A DNA stretch of 64,000 nucleotides, taken from contig CAYFOM010000002.1 in the NCBI GenBank assembly GCA_964344765.1, forward strand, positions 62,001-126,000, read 5' to 3'. A program made the position numbers and the translations under genes. The stretch's first letter is position 1; every line of letters begins with the position of its first letter. This DNA comes from JACNIZ01 sp964344765 (GTDB lineage Bacteria > Planctomycetota > UBA1135). The notes beneath the pieces were generated by a model. That model saw nothing but the letters and a program-made list of their open reading frames with translations. It did not search any database and was not told the DNA's origin. This document shows, in pieces, positions 35,390 through 44,137 of the stretch.

Positions 35390-35425
35390 AAAAACAGCCC
35401 TGGGACCGGGCGCACCGCTGTTTTT
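35390..35425. terminator. Bidirectional terminator-like inverted repeat
   Basis: AAAAACAGC (35390-35398) and GCTGTTTTT (35417-35425) are perfect inverted repeats around an 18-base GC-rich loop that can itself pair partly. Read on either strand, the stem ends in a T5 tract. It lies 39 bases after the stop of the minus-strand DUF1080 gene and upstream of the FG-GAP gene, so its natural role is to end the DUF1080 transcript. Confidence 0.75.
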
Positions 35426-35464
35426 CCGACGGGGACGATTAACCTAAAGTTCCCCAAATTCTGC

Positions 35465-36256
35465 TTATAACTCCCTTACCCAGATATTCCGGTAGCTCAC
35501 CGGATTTCCATGATCTTGCAACTTAATCGGCAGTTTGTCGGCGTGTGCGGAGTACTTGGGCAGGGACCGGTGAGCGGTCGGGCCGAGCAATTTTTCGTCG
35601 TGATGCATCAAAACGCCGTTGTGGAAGACCGTAAGCCTCGCTGGGCTAAGAACTTCTCCCTTTTCGCCGAAGCGCGGTGCAATGAAGACGATGTCGTAGC
35701 TCTGCCACTCGCCGGCGGGTCGGCAGGCGTTGACCAGCGGCGGCTTTTGGCCGTACAGGGATGCCGCTTGGCCGTCGGCGTAAGTTCTGTTTTGATAGCT
35801 GTTTAGGACTTGGACCTCGTAGCGCTCCATGAAGAAAACACCGCTATTGCCCTTGCCTTGCGAGCTGGCTTTGGGCTCGTGAGGGGTGCGCCATTCCAGG
35901 TGCAGCTGCACATCCCGAAATCCTTGCTTGCTGGTAATAGTCCCGGTGCCATTGACCGTCATCGCGCCGTCGGCAACCAACCACTTACCTCCGGTCCATT
36001 GCGATAAGTCCGTACCATCAAACAAGATGACGGCATCCGAAGGCGGCGCAACAATCATGTCTGCCGACGATTTCCCAGGCGTTACCACCTCCGGCACCGG
36101 TCGGTGCTTGTCGTGAACCCGCCATTTGGAGTCGGGCAGCTGCGGCGTGTCGGTGTAACCGACAGGACCCTGCTGTTGCTGGGCGGTGGGCTGCAGGGCC
36201 CAACCGAGCCCGGCGATGGATGCAATGCTGAGGAGGAGGCCGATTTGGGTTCGCAT
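35465..36256 (-). CDS. DUF1080 (3-keto-disaccharide hydrolase-like) secreted protein
   Basis: This 263-residue protein has signal peptide MRTQIGLLLSIASIAGLGWALQ and then the DUF1080 beta-sandwich. Diagnostic segments are DAVILFDGTDLSQWTGGKW, FRDVQLHLEWRTP, GKGNSGVFFMERYEVQVLNS and LQDHGNPVSYRNIWVREL, the last being the typical closing element of the family. The family is widespread in planctomycetes. Members have been tied to hydrolysis of 3-keto-glycosides, although many act only as carbohydrate-binding modules. The predicted location is the periplasm or outside the cell. It is a single-gene unit with a terminator downstream. Confidence 0.93.
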   Translation of the reverse strand: MRTQIGLLLSIASIAGLGWALQPTAQQQQGPVGYTDTPQLPDSKWRVHDKHRPVPEVVTPGKSSADMIVAPPSDAVILFDGTDLSQWTGGKWLVADGAMTVNGTGTITSKQGFRDVQLHLEWRTPHEPKASSQGKGNSGVFFMERYEVQVLNSYQNRTYADGQAASLYGQKPPLVNACRPAGEWQSYDIVFIAPRFGEKGEVLSPARLTVFHNGVLMHHDEKLLGPTAHRSLPKYSAHADKLPIKLQDHGNPVSYRNIWVREL

Positions 36257-36297
36257 ACCCCGTTATAGAGCACCCGCGAACCCCAGTCTTGCGGCGA

Positions 36298-37356
36298 TTA
36301 TTCGCTGCCGGCCAGCAGCAACGCGGCTTTGACCGTGTTGGCTAAGTATTGCACCTCTTCGTCGCGGCTTTGCGGGCTCCACAAATCGGCGTCGACGCGG
36401 AATAGCGGAACTGCGCCGAAATCAGCCATGCGGCTTTCCAACGCCGGGCGCAGCTTGCCGCCCAGGGCGGGCGAATCCATCGTGTGGCACGAGCGGCAGG
36501 TGGATTTGGCCATTTCGCCACCGGCCAGCAAGCGCACCTTGGCGGCGTCGCCTTCTTGAGCGGCCACAATCGCGCGATCGAGCAAGTCCTCGGCGTCGGC
36601 GACGATGTCGGCGTACTCGGAGGCGGCTTCACGGCCGATGATCGAGCTTAGCTCGGTGCCGAGGGCGGGCAATTCAGACCATTGATCGCGCCAATCCTTC
36701 AACAACGCCGTCGACGGGATCTCGCCGCGGCCGGTCAGCGTGAACACCTGGTTCAGGCGGGCGCGGCACAAGGCCATGAAGCGTTTTTGCGCATAAAGCT
36801 CGGCCGGCCCGGACCGCGATCGCGTCGACGCCGACACTTCCTGCCAATGGCGATAGGCTTGCGACGGCGTCAGTAAATCCGCAGTGCTCGATGCGCGCAT
36901 GCCTTCAAATTGGCTCAGAACTCCGTTCCATAGCGTTTCTCGCTCGCTTTCCACTTGCTCGCCGGACAGCCCAACGTGGATCAGCGCCGACTGCGAATCA
37001 AAACATAGATAGAGGTGACTGTTGGCTAGCGGCTTGCGCAACGGCATGCGCAGGATCGTGCTTGGCACCAATTCGCCGGCGTCGCCCCGCAAAGAAGCCC
37101 GGAAGGTTTCGATATTCCACAAATCGCTTTGCTTGAGCCCGCTATGGCCGGCGATATTGCGCTTCTCCAGCGTTTTCCAGCTGCTGTCCTGCGGCTCCAT
37201 GCTCGAAATCGCCACTCCCAGCGCTGCCGACGCCCGCGCCTGTTCTTGCAGCGCCAACTCCTCGGCGGTGGGGCCGGACGCACATCCGGCCAGTTGCATG
37301 AAGCCAACGGTGAGTGCGGCAACGCAAAGGAGAGCGCGTAGGGGAGTTTTCATCAT
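36298..37356 (-). CDS. Lipoprotein with a c-type heme motif near the C-terminus
   Basis: This is a 352-residue predicted lipoprotein with signal sequence MMKTPLRALLCVAALTVGFMQLAGC (lipobox LAGC). Most of the chain is helical with no family I recognise. Near residue 300 it carries CRSCHTMDSPALGGKL, a CxxCH heme-c attachment motif followed by a possible Met ligand region, as in small cytochrome c domains. Only about 50 residues follow, so the heme domain would be short. It may be an electron-transfer or redox-sensing envelope protein. The ATG pair at 37351-37356 was chosen because it gives a proper lipoprotein signal; a longer frame to 37437 runs into the terminator of the Cys-rich gene. Confidence 0.7.
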   Translation of the reverse strand: MMKTPLRALLCVAALTVGFMQLAGCASGPTAEELALQEQARASAALGVAISSMEPQDSSWKTLEKRNIAGHSGLKQSDLWNIETFRASLRGDAGELVPSTILRMPLRKPLANSHLYLCFDSQSALIHVGLSGEQVESERETLWNGVLSQFEGMRASSTADLLTPSQAYRHWQEVSASTRSRSGPAELYAQKRFMALCRARLNQVFTLTGRGEIPSTALLKDWRDQWSELPALGTELSSIIGREAASEYADIVADAEDLLDRAIVAAQEGDAAKVRLLAGGEMAKSTCRSCHTMDSPALGGKLRPALESRMADFGAVPLFRVDADLWSPQSRDEEVQYLANTVKAALLLAGSE

Positions 37357-37415
37357 TGGGGTAGAGGCAGCGGTGGTGGTCATTGGCATGCGTACGCGGC
37401 GAAGGGCTCGCGCAT

Positions 37416-37455
37416 AAAAAAAATCCGCCACCGGCATGGGGGCTGCCGGTGGCGG
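37416..37455 (-). terminator. Strong rho-independent terminator
   Basis: CCGCCACCGGC (37425-37435) and GCCGGTGGCGG (37445-37455) form a perfect 11-bp stem with a 9-base loop. On the minus strand the stem is followed directly by ATTTTTTTT. It begins 14 bases after the stop of the Cys-rich lipoprotein gene, so it ends that short transcript. It is the strongest intrinsic terminator in the window. Confidence 0.92.
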
Positions 37456-37469
37456 GAGAGGCTAAGGCA

Positions 37470-37721
37470 TCACTTGGCGCAGGCTTCTTTGCATCCGGGC
37501 GATCCTTTGTGCAAGCCGCAGGCATCGCAGGTTGGCGCATCCTTGCAGCACTCGTCGCTGCCTTTGACTTCGCCGCAGCCGTCGCACAGCATTGCCGGCG
37601 CTTCATCGCAGCATGCCGAGGCGCAATCGGTGTCGCAATTTGCCATTTGGCAAGATGCCAGGAATGGAACGGCCAATAGCAAGGCCGCGAGTACTAACCA
37701 CTTCTTTAGGTTTGTGTTCAT
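37470..37721 (-). CDS. Small Cys-rich lipoprotein, metallothionein-like
   Basis: This is an 83-residue predicted lipoprotein with signal MNTNLKKWLVLAALLLAVPFLASC. The mature part of about 60 residues holds 13 Cys including the lipid-anchored one, in patterns such as CDTDCASACC, CDGCGEVKGSDECC and CDACGLHKGSPGC. This Cys density suggests metal binding (zinc, copper or cadmium) or a highly disulfide-bonded surface peptide. There is no similarity to a family I can name. GGAG lies 9 bases before the ATG at 37721 and decides the start over an in-frame ATG at 37730. It is followed by a very strong terminator, which suggests high, independent expression. Confidence 0.8.
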   Translation of the reverse strand: MNTNLKKWLVLAALLLAVPFLASCQMANCDTDCASACCDEAPAMLCDGCGEVKGSDECCKDAPTCDACGLHKGSPGCKEACAK

Positions 37722-37756
37722 GAGATTCATCTCCACAGAGGGATTGTGGGGTTGGT

Positions 37757-39040
37757 TTATTGCAACCAACTGGTGACGTAGTCTTTCGGGTAGCGCGTCA
37801 CCTCAAACAACGTGGCGACGAATTTCTCGCCGTCGCCGACGCGATTCGGGTTGACGAATCGCCACGCTTCGATGCCGTCCGCCGTCACTTCAAAAGCGCG
37901 ACCGGAATCGGATTCGGTAATCAGCGTATTGCCGTTCGGCAAGCGCATGTTGCTGCCGCAAGTTTCCGAGTAGAAGTCGTTGTTGCCGTTGCCCATGTAC
38001 GACCAAACGATTTCTTGGGTGCCTGGATTGATCTCGTAGACGTTCGACATACCGGTGCCGAAGTTGTCGAAAACCAGCATATTGCCATTATCCAAGATCG
38101 TTGGTTGATGCTGGCCGTTCCACAACCCGGTCATCGCCCACACCACTTTCTTTTCATCCATGTCGATGACCGCGATCACGTCCATTTCGCGGATCGAAAT
38201 CAATACCTGACCTTCTTTCCACATGCCGGGCGCGTTGGCGTGCGGCTTCTTCAGCACCTCGATGGTATTGGTATGGAAGATGTCGCCATACGCCGACATT
38301 TGCTGCAGCAGCGGCGCGTAAACCGAATTTTCAATCGACTCGAGCACCGACACGCGGCGCATTTCTTCACCGTCGGCGGAAATTTGAACGATGTAATCTT
38401 CAATCACCGGCCGCGACTTGTGAATGCGATCCAAGACTTGACTGGCAGAAGCAATCGCGTAAATGGTGCCGTCGGCTTGAACCTCTAAATCGTGGTGGTA
38501 GCCGCTATACAACTTCCAAAGCAACTTGGAATCCTTGTCAAAGCGCGCCAGCCATGCGTGACCGCCGTAAACCACCGCCAATCCACCATCGGGGTAAAGG
38601 TGTGCTTTGCGGAAGCGCTTCTTCAAAGTCTTGGCCTGGTCACCTTCCAGCTCGGCCGCCAAGTCGTACTTCCATTCGTGCAACTTGTTGCCTTCCATAT
38701 CCATCAAGTATGCCTCTTCACCATGCGCACTAATGACCAAGTTGACGCCATCCGATGCGATTTCATCGATGTAATTCACTACACCGGATTTCTCTTCCCC
38801 TTGCTCGGTGCCTTCTGCATAGCCAAGGTCTTCCAAGTTCTTGACGTCACCGCCATTCTTGATCGCCTTGTGATGGCTAGGCGGCTTGAAGCGTGCGGTG
38901 GTGTTGCGCACTGCCGCACTGGCCAGCGGCGGAATGGTGCCGTCGAACGGGAACTTGTGCTTGGGATAACCCCAACCGCCGTAGAGCACGCCGGCAATCA
39001 ATGCCAGAGCAAGAATGAAAAGTTTGCCGAGTAGTTTCAC
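37757..39040 (-). CDS. Arylsulfotransferase-like beta-propeller protein
   Basis: This 427-residue protein has an N-terminal membrane anchor or uncleaved signal (MKLLGKLFILALALIAGVLYGG). It then has a six-bladed propeller of the arylsulfotransferase (ASST) family. Typical segments are HHDLEVQADGTIYAIAS, DIFHTNTIEVL, GQVLISIREMDVIAVIDM, QHQPTILDNGNMLVFDN and WSYMGNG, then SNMRLPNGNTLITESDSGR. The His residues in HHDLEV and FHTNT are at positions where ASST enzymes hold catalytic residues. Many members have no proven sulfotransferase activity, so it could transfer sulfate from a phenolic donor or act as a binding protein. It is probably periplasmic. The neighbouring sulfatase operon makes a sulfate theme plausible. 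Confidence 0.85.
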   Translation of the reverse strand: MKLLGKLFILALALIAGVLYGGWGYPKHKFPFDGTIPPLASAAVRNTTARFKPPSHHKAIKNGGDVKNLEDLGYAEGTEQGEEKSGVVNYIDEIASDGVNLVISAHGEEAYLMDMEGNKLHEWKYDLAAELEGDQAKTLKKRFRKAHLYPDGGLAVVYGGHAWLARFDKDSKLLWKLYSGYHHDLEVQADGTIYAIASASQVLDRIHKSRPVIEDYIVQISADGEEMRRVSVLESIENSVYAPLLQQMSAYGDIFHTNTIEVLKKPHANAPGMWKEGQVLISIREMDVIAVIDMDEKKVVWAMTGLWNGQHQPTILDNGNMLVFDNFGTGMSNVYEINPGTQEIVWSYMGNGNNDFYSETCGSNMRLPNGNTLITESDSGRAFEVTADGIEAWRFVNPNRVGDGEKFVATLFEVTRYPKDYVTSWLQ

Positions 39041-39156
39041 AACTGGAATGCAGAGAAGGCCACCGGGTTGGTGGATGGGGGACGCGGTCTAAGCATTCTA
39101 GCTGCCGACGCTCCCATTCATCCGGCCAACCCAATGGCCTTCGAAATGATCAGGAA

Positions 39157-39882
39157 TTAGCCTTTTTGAATCGGATCCTGGTTCTGACCTCCACGGCGTG
39201 CCTTGCGAGCCTTGCCGGCGCCATTTTTGCCTTGGCCATTGCCCTTATTGCCGCAGGTGCATTCGCCACTACCGACGGTTCCGCCACGTTGGGCACGTTT
39301 GGCTTTGATGCCCTGCTTGATGCGTTCGCGACGCGCTTCGCGTTGCTCATCCGTCATATTTCCACCGCGACGGGAACGAGCTTCGCCGCGGGAACCGCGT
39401 TCTTGGTTGCCGCCACGACGGCCGCGGAATTCCTGATCGGCACCTGGCTCCTGGCCGCCCCCTCGACGGCGCGACAAGCCTTGAGCCTGACCTTGCGGAC
39501 GGGCAAATCCTTGCGCTTCGGCACGACCTTGGCCGCCACGTCCACGACGGCCGATGCCTTCGGGGCGACCTTCGCCACCACGTCCGCGACGCGCGATGCC
39601 TTCCGGGCGGCCTTCGCCACCGCGTCCACGACGCGCGACGCCATCCCCGCGGCGTTCGGCTCCGCGGCCACGTCGGGCTTGGCCTTCGGCGCGGCGCTTG
39701 ATTATCGCGGCGCGCAACTTCTGCCGTTCACCTTGATCCAAAACGCCATCTTGATTCGCGTCGAATTGCTTGGCAACCTCGATGGGGACCGGAATAGGCT
39801 CTTGGTTTTGTTGAGCGTCGGCAGAATTGGCGAGCACGGGCATGGCCAGGAAGCCGACGAGTAGGGTTCGAATTGGATTCAT
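39157..39882 (-). CDS. Secreted Arg/Gly-rich repeat protein with an EF-hand-like segment
   Basis: This is a 241-residue protein with signal peptide MNPIRTLLVGFLAMPVLANSADAQ. One EF-hand-like loop (FDANQDGVLDQGERQKLR) follows at about 40-58. The rest is dominated by Arg, Gly, Gln and Glu, with three near-identical 14-residue units of the ARRGRGGEGRPEGI type. Further on come Arg/Gln-rich stretches, another helical segment (MTDEQREARRERIKQGIKA) and a short CTCG near the end. It is strongly basic and probably disordered; it could bind polyanions such as sulfated polysaccharide or nucleic acid. AGGAG lies 7 bases before the ATG at 39882, which decides the start. No defined family is recognised beyond the EF-hand. 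Confidence 0.75.
   Translation of the reverse strand: MNPIRTLLVGFLAMPVLANSADAQQNQEPIPVPIEVAKQFDANQDGVLDQGERQKLRAAIIKRRAEGQARRGRGAERRGDGVARRGRGGEGRPEGIARRGRGGEGRPEGIGRRGRGGQGRAEAQGFARPQGQAQGLSRRRGGGQEPGADQEFRGRRGGNQERGSRGEARSRRGGNMTDEQREARRERIKQGIKAKRAQRGGTVGSGECTCGNKGNGQGKNGAGKARKARRGGQNQDPIQKG
39511..39636 (-). repeat. Three 42-bp tandem repeats coding for Arg/Gly-rich units
   Basis: Within the Arg/Gly-rich gene, three consecutive 42-base units encode ARRGRGGEGRPEGI, ARRGRGGEGRPEGI and GRRGRGGQGRAEAQ. The first two are identical in protein sequence and differ by a few synonymous bases. Such units can expand or contract by slippage and change the length of the basic region. Confidence 0.8.
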
Positions 39883-39952
39883 GTTGTTCTCCTTACCGCA
39901 ATCAACACAAAGCACTCATCGGGGTTCCGTCGTCGGTTGCTAAAATCCGCCG

Positions 39953-41869
39953 GTGCCCGTCGCCAACTTCGAAGAACCAAAGCCGTCCACCACCGCCCCA
40001 ATCCGCCGCGCCGCGGAACGGCGAAGCAGTCTTTGGTTTCGTCTGTTTTTTAGTTGGCTGCTAATTTCCGCCCCAACTTTTGCTCAAGAGCTGATCCCGG
40101 CCGGCGCCGAATGGAAATATTGGCAAGCCGGCCCGCTGGCAGACGGTTGGCAGGACTTGTCCTTTGCGGACTCCGAGTGGGCAAGCGGCAAAGCCCAGTT
40201 GGGTTGTGGCGAGAATGACGAAGCGACGATGATGGGGCTGGGTGAAAACTCTCACGCCTTGCCGTTGGTTTACTTCCGTCATAGCTTCGACGGGCAGACG
40301 GCAGAAGCCGACGACCAATTGTTGCTCCGTTGGATTGCCGATGACGGCGCGGTGTTTTATTTAAACGGCGAAGAGCTTTATCGCACCAACATGCCGGCTG
40401 GAGAGCTGACGTCGGAGACCAAGGCCAAATCCAGCTACTACGCACCTCCGGAAAACCGTTGGCAGCAAAAGTGGTTGCCGCGCACCTTGTTGAAAGACGG
40501 CGCCAACACCTTGGCGGTTGCGGTTTATCAGGTCAATCTTGAGAGCAGCGATATTAGCTTTGATTTGGCGCTTAGCTTGGATGGTCCGCCGGCGATTTCG
40601 CGCGGTCCTTATTTGCAAATGGCGACTGCCGAAAGCATGACGGTGCGCTGGCGGACGCCGATGCCCAGCGCGGCGTGGGTGCGTTATGGAACTCAACCGA
40701 AGCAATTGAATCAACGAGTGGGTTATGACGCCGGGCGCAAAAACCATCGCGTGGTTTTGCAGGGACTGCAAGCCGACACGACTTACTACTACGAAGTCCA
40801 TAACGAACACGGCAATCTGATGCCGTCGGCCGATCCGTTTTTCTTCACCACCGCACCCGCTGAAGGAAGCGCGGATCCATTCCGCGTTTTTGTATTCGGA
40901 GATTCAGGCACTGCATCCCGTCATGCTGCCGACGTGCGCGATGAAGTGATGAAACAACACCAAGACCGCGCCGCAGCCTTTTGGTTGATGCTTGGCGACA
41001 ACGCTTACAACAACGGTACCGACGATGAATACCAACGCGCGGTATTCGATTTTTATCCGACGCTTTTGAGTCACTTGCCGCTGTGGTCGACGCGCGGCAA
41101 CCACGAAACGCGGCCGAAGATCTACTACAACATCTTCGATCTGCCGACCGACGGCGAGAGCGGTGGATTGGCTTCCGGAACCGAGGCTTATTACTCGTTC
41201 GATTGGGCCAACGTTCACTTCATCTGTTTGGATTCGCAGGGTAGTAACCGCGCAACCGATAGCCCGATGGTGCAGTGGTTGCAGCAGGACCTTGCCCAGA
41301 CCGATCAAGAATGGATCGTCGCCTTTTGGCATCATCCGCCGTACACCAAAGGCACTCACGATTCCGATAACCCGGAAGATAGCGGCCGTCGCATGACCGA
41401 TATGCGCGAGTTTGTGCTGCCAACTTTAGAAGCCGGCGGTGTGGACTTGGTGTTGGCCGGTCACACTCATTCCTATGAGAGGTCGTACATGATCGGTGGT
41501 CACTATGGATTGTCGACCGAGTTGCAGCCGCACATGATCTTGGACGGCGGTAGCGGCGACCCGGCGGGGGATGGGCCCTACCTTCAACATGCCGGTGGGT
41601 CGCAAGGCGCGGTTTACGTCGTCGCCGGTTCTTCAGGGTCGGGATACAAGCCAAAGGCCCACCATCCGGCGATGTTCCGCTCGTTGGGAGATATGGGAGC
41701 GGTGACGATGGATTTTGATCCGAATCAAATCCATGTCACATTTGTCAGTCGCCAAGGCGATACACTGGATGCTTTCAGGTTAGTCCGGGAGCCGGATGGC
41801 GCCTCGACCAAGCCTGCCGAGGTCCCCCATGTCCCAAAATCAAGCTCCTCAAAATCTTCACCCAAGTAA
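39953..41869 (+). CDS. Secreted purple acid phosphatase-like metallophosphoesterase
   Basis: This is a 638-residue protein with GTG start and a signal peptide in residues 20-45 (RLFFSWLLISAPTFAQ). Residues about 50-205 form a beta-sandwich, and about 210-295 a fibronectin III-like domain typical of purple acid phosphatases (ISRGPYLQMATAESMTVRW). The metallophosphoesterase core follows: FGDSGTASRH, MLGDNAYNNG, STRGNHETRP, VAFWHHPPYTKGTHDS and AGHTHSYERS. These supply the usual Asp, Asn and His metal ligands. It probably releases phosphate from organic phosphates outside the cell. Its end overlaps the start of the trehalose gene by 41 bases, an unusual long overlap that suggests coupled expression. 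Confidence 0.9.
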   Translation: MPVANFEEPKPSTTAPIRRAAERRSSLWFRLFFSWLLISAPTFAQELIPAGAEWKYWQAGPLADGWQDLSFADSEWASGKAQLGCGENDEATMMGLGENSHALPLVYFRHSFDGQTAEADDQLLLRWIADDGAVFYLNGEELYRTNMPAGELTSETKAKSSYYAPPENRWQQKWLPRTLLKDGANTLAVAVYQVNLESSDISFDLALSLDGPPAISRGPYLQMATAESMTVRWRTPMPSAAWVRYGTQPKQLNQRVGYDAGRKNHRVVLQGLQADTTYYYEVHNEHGNLMPSADPFFFTTAPAEGSADPFRVFVFGDSGTASRHAADVRDEVMKQHQDRAAAFWLMLGDNAYNNGTDDEYQRAVFDFYPTLLSHLPLWSTRGNHETRPKIYYNIFDLPTDGESGGLASGTEAYYSFDWANVHFICLDSQGSNRATDSPMVQWLQQDLAQTDQEWIVAFWHHPPYTKGTHDSDNPEDSGRRMTDMREFVLPTLEAGGVDLVLAGHTHSYERSYMIGGHYGLSTELQPHMILDGGSGDPAGDGPYLQHAGGSQGAVYVVAGSSGSGYKPKAHHPAMFRSLGDMGAVTMDFDPNQIHVTFVSRQGDTLDAFRLVREPDGASTKPAEVPHVPKSSSSKSSPK

Positions 41870-44093
41870 CGAACATTTGCCGGATTCAGACGGACGCCTG
41901 ATCCTGGTAAGCAACCGCCTCCCGGTTGTATTGAATCAAGAGGAGGAGCAGTGGAAGCTGCGCATGGCAGCGGGCGGTTTGGCGACCGGGTTGCGTCGGC
42001 CGCATCAGGAAAGCAAGGGGCTTTGGATCGGCTGGCCGGGAGTGGTGACGCCTGGGGCTAAGTTGGAAGCGAACGTGCATGAGTTGTTGCGTTCCAAGGG
42101 CATGGTCGGCGTCGGCTTGGACGAGCGGGAGTACGACCAGTACTACACGCACTGCAGCAACCGATGCTTGTGGCCGCTGTTCCACTACTTCCCCGAGCGC
42201 ATGAGTTTTGATGCCAACTATTGGCAGACTTATCGCGACGTCAACCGCCGCTTTGCCGATGCCGTACTGAATGAGGTGCGGCCGAACGACATTGTTTTTG
42301 TTCAGGACTTTCACCTGACTTTGTTGCCGCGGTTGTTGCGCGAAGAAATGCCGAAATTGCGCATCGGTTTCTTTTTGCACATTCCGTTCCCGTCTTCCGA
42401 AATCTATCGCATTTTTGCACGTCGCGAAGAGGTGCTCAACGGCATTCTCGGTTCCGACGTCGTTGCCTTCCACACTTTGGGTTATGTGCGCCACTTCCGC
42501 TCGGCGGTGCGCCATGTTCTAGGTTTGGAAACGCGCAGCACCACGGTGCGCAATCAAGGGCGCAACGTGAAGCTGCTCGCTCAGCCTTTGGGCATTGAAC
42601 CGGCGGATTGGCAAGATTCCGGCGACGAACTCGAAGCCGAAGTCGCGCAAGAGATCGATTCGCTGAAGAAGGCGGTCGCTGGGCGGCGCATTATTCTGGG
42701 CGTTGAGCGATTGGATTACACCAAGGGCGTGCCGGAGCGGATGAAGGCTTTTGCCGCGTTGCTTGAGGAGAACCCGCAATTGGTCAAAGACGTGATGATG
42801 ATTCAAATTGCGGTGCCGTCGCGCGTCGAGGTCGATGAATACAAGTATTTGCGCGACGAAGTCGATCGACTGGCCGGCAAGATTAATTCCGAGTTTGGCC
42901 AACCCGGCATGCAGGCGCTGCATTATCAATTCCGCGGCGTGCGGCCCAGTGTGTTGCGCGCTTTGTACCGACTGGCTGACGTCTGCCTTGTCACTCCGTT
43001 GCGCGATGGCTTGAACTTGGTCGCTAAGGAGTACGTCGCCTCGCGCTTGGAAGACAACGGCGTTTTGGTGCTCGGCGAAAACACCGGTGCGGCTTGGGAA
43101 TTGGGCGAAGCATTGCGCGTCAACTCGAACGATGAAGAGGCCATGCTGTTGGCGTTGAAACGGGCGCTGTTTATGCCCGAAGAGGAACGTCGTCGGCGTA
43201 TGCGTCCGATGCGCAAGCGCGTTGCCGATGCCAACGTTCACGTTTGGGCGGATCGATGCTTGTCGGCTATCCGCAAAGCAGCTCCGCCGGAACCGCCGCA
43301 AACTTTCGGCGCAACTCAATTCAAACGCTTCAGTGAAGAACGCGACCAGAGCGATGGCTTGGTGCTGTTCCTCGATTACGACGGCACGCTGCGCGAATTC
43401 ACCGCCAAACCAAACGACGCCATTCCTACCCCGGAAATCATCGACTTGGTCAGTGCACTCAATCAAACCCCGGGCATTCAAACTTGGATCATTAGCGGCC
43501 GCTCGCAACAGTTGCTGGCGGACTGGCTAGGCTCGACTGGGGCTGGTTTAGTTGCCGAGCACGGGGCATCGATGCGCCAGCCTGGAGCCGAGCGATTCTC
43601 GTCGCTGGTGGGGGATCTCAACCTCGATTGGCGCGACGAGGTGCACCAACTCATGACCGAATTCGCCGCTCGCGTGCCGCAAAGCCGAGTCGAGGAAAAG
43701 CCATTGGGCTTGGCGTGGCACTACCGTGACGCCGAACCCGAGCAGTCGATGTGGCAGGCGCGTGAGTTGTGGCAACACTTGGAAGAGGTGCTGCAGGACC
43801 GCAACGCCGAAGTCATGCGCGGCAATCAGGTCATCGAGGTGCGGCCCGTCGGCATTTCCAAGGGCGCCGCCGTCCGCCAAATATTGGCGAATTGCAACTG
43901 GCGGAAACCGTCGGTCATGGCGGTAGGCGACGACGTCACCGATGAAAGCATGTTCCTAGATTTGCCGCGCAGTGCATGGACGATCCTAGTGGGAAGCCGA
44001 GACTCGGCCGCTAGATATTGTGTGGCCAGCCCGGCGGCCTGCCGTCTCATGTTGGATCAAGTGAGGGCGCGCGATTTAAGCTCGGCCGGCTGA
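41829..44093 (+). CDS. otsAB: Fused trehalose-6-phosphate synthase/phosphatase
   Basis: This is a 754-residue bifunctional enzyme. Residues about 20-490 are a GT20 trehalose-6-phosphate synthase (LILVSNRLPVVL, GLWIGWPGV, QDFHLTLLPRLLRE, HIPFPSSEIYR, GVERLDYTKGVPER, TPLRDGLNLVAKEY). Residues about 510-750 are an HAD trehalose-6-phosphate phosphatase with LFLDYDGTLREF (nucleophile Asp516), an ISGRSQQLL motif and GDDVTDESMF. One chain thus makes trehalose from UDP-glucose and glucose-6-phosphate. The ATG at 41829 lies inside the end of the phosphatase gene and has GAGG 7 bases upstream. The GH15 gene follows after 44 bases. Confidence 0.95.
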   Translation: MSQNQAPQNLHPSNEHLPDSDGRLILVSNRLPVVLNQEEEQWKLRMAAGGLATGLRRPHQESKGLWIGWPGVVTPGAKLEANVHELLRSKGMVGVGLDEREYDQYYTHCSNRCLWPLFHYFPERMSFDANYWQTYRDVNRRFADAVLNEVRPNDIVFVQDFHLTLLPRLLREEMPKLRIGFFLHIPFPSSEIYRIFARREEVLNGILGSDVVAFHTLGYVRHFRSAVRHVLGLETRSTTVRNQGRNVKLLAQPLGIEPADWQDSGDELEAEVAQEIDSLKKAVAGRRIILGVERLDYTKGVPERMKAFAALLEENPQLVKDVMMIQIAVPSRVEVDEYKYLRDEVDRLAGKINSEFGQPGMQALHYQFRGVRPSVLRALYRLADVCLVTPLRDGLNLVAKEYVASRLEDNGVLVLGENTGAAWELGEALRVNSNDEEAMLLALKRALFMPEEERRRRMRPMRKRVADANVHVWADRCLSAIRKAAPPEPPQTFGATQFKRFSEERDQSDGLVLFLDYDGTLREFTAKPNDAIPTPEIIDLVSALNQTPGIQTWIISGRSQQLLADWLGSTGAGLVAEHGASMRQPGAERFSSLVGDLNLDWRDEVHQLMTEFAARVPQSRVEEKPLGLAWHYRDAEPEQSMWQARELWQHLEEVLQDRNAEVMRGNQVIEVRPVGISKGAAVRQILANCNWRKPSVMAVGDDVTDESMFLDLPRSAWTILVGSRDSAARYCVASPAACRLMLDQVRARDLSSAG

Positions 44094-44137
44094 GAAGTCG
44101 ATAAACGAGCAGCTCGCGTACTTTCGCAATTGATCCA

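Noticed and set aside
42519..43508. 329-codon minus-strand frame opposite otsAB
   Set aside because: It is antisense to a clear GT20 domain and has no family pattern.
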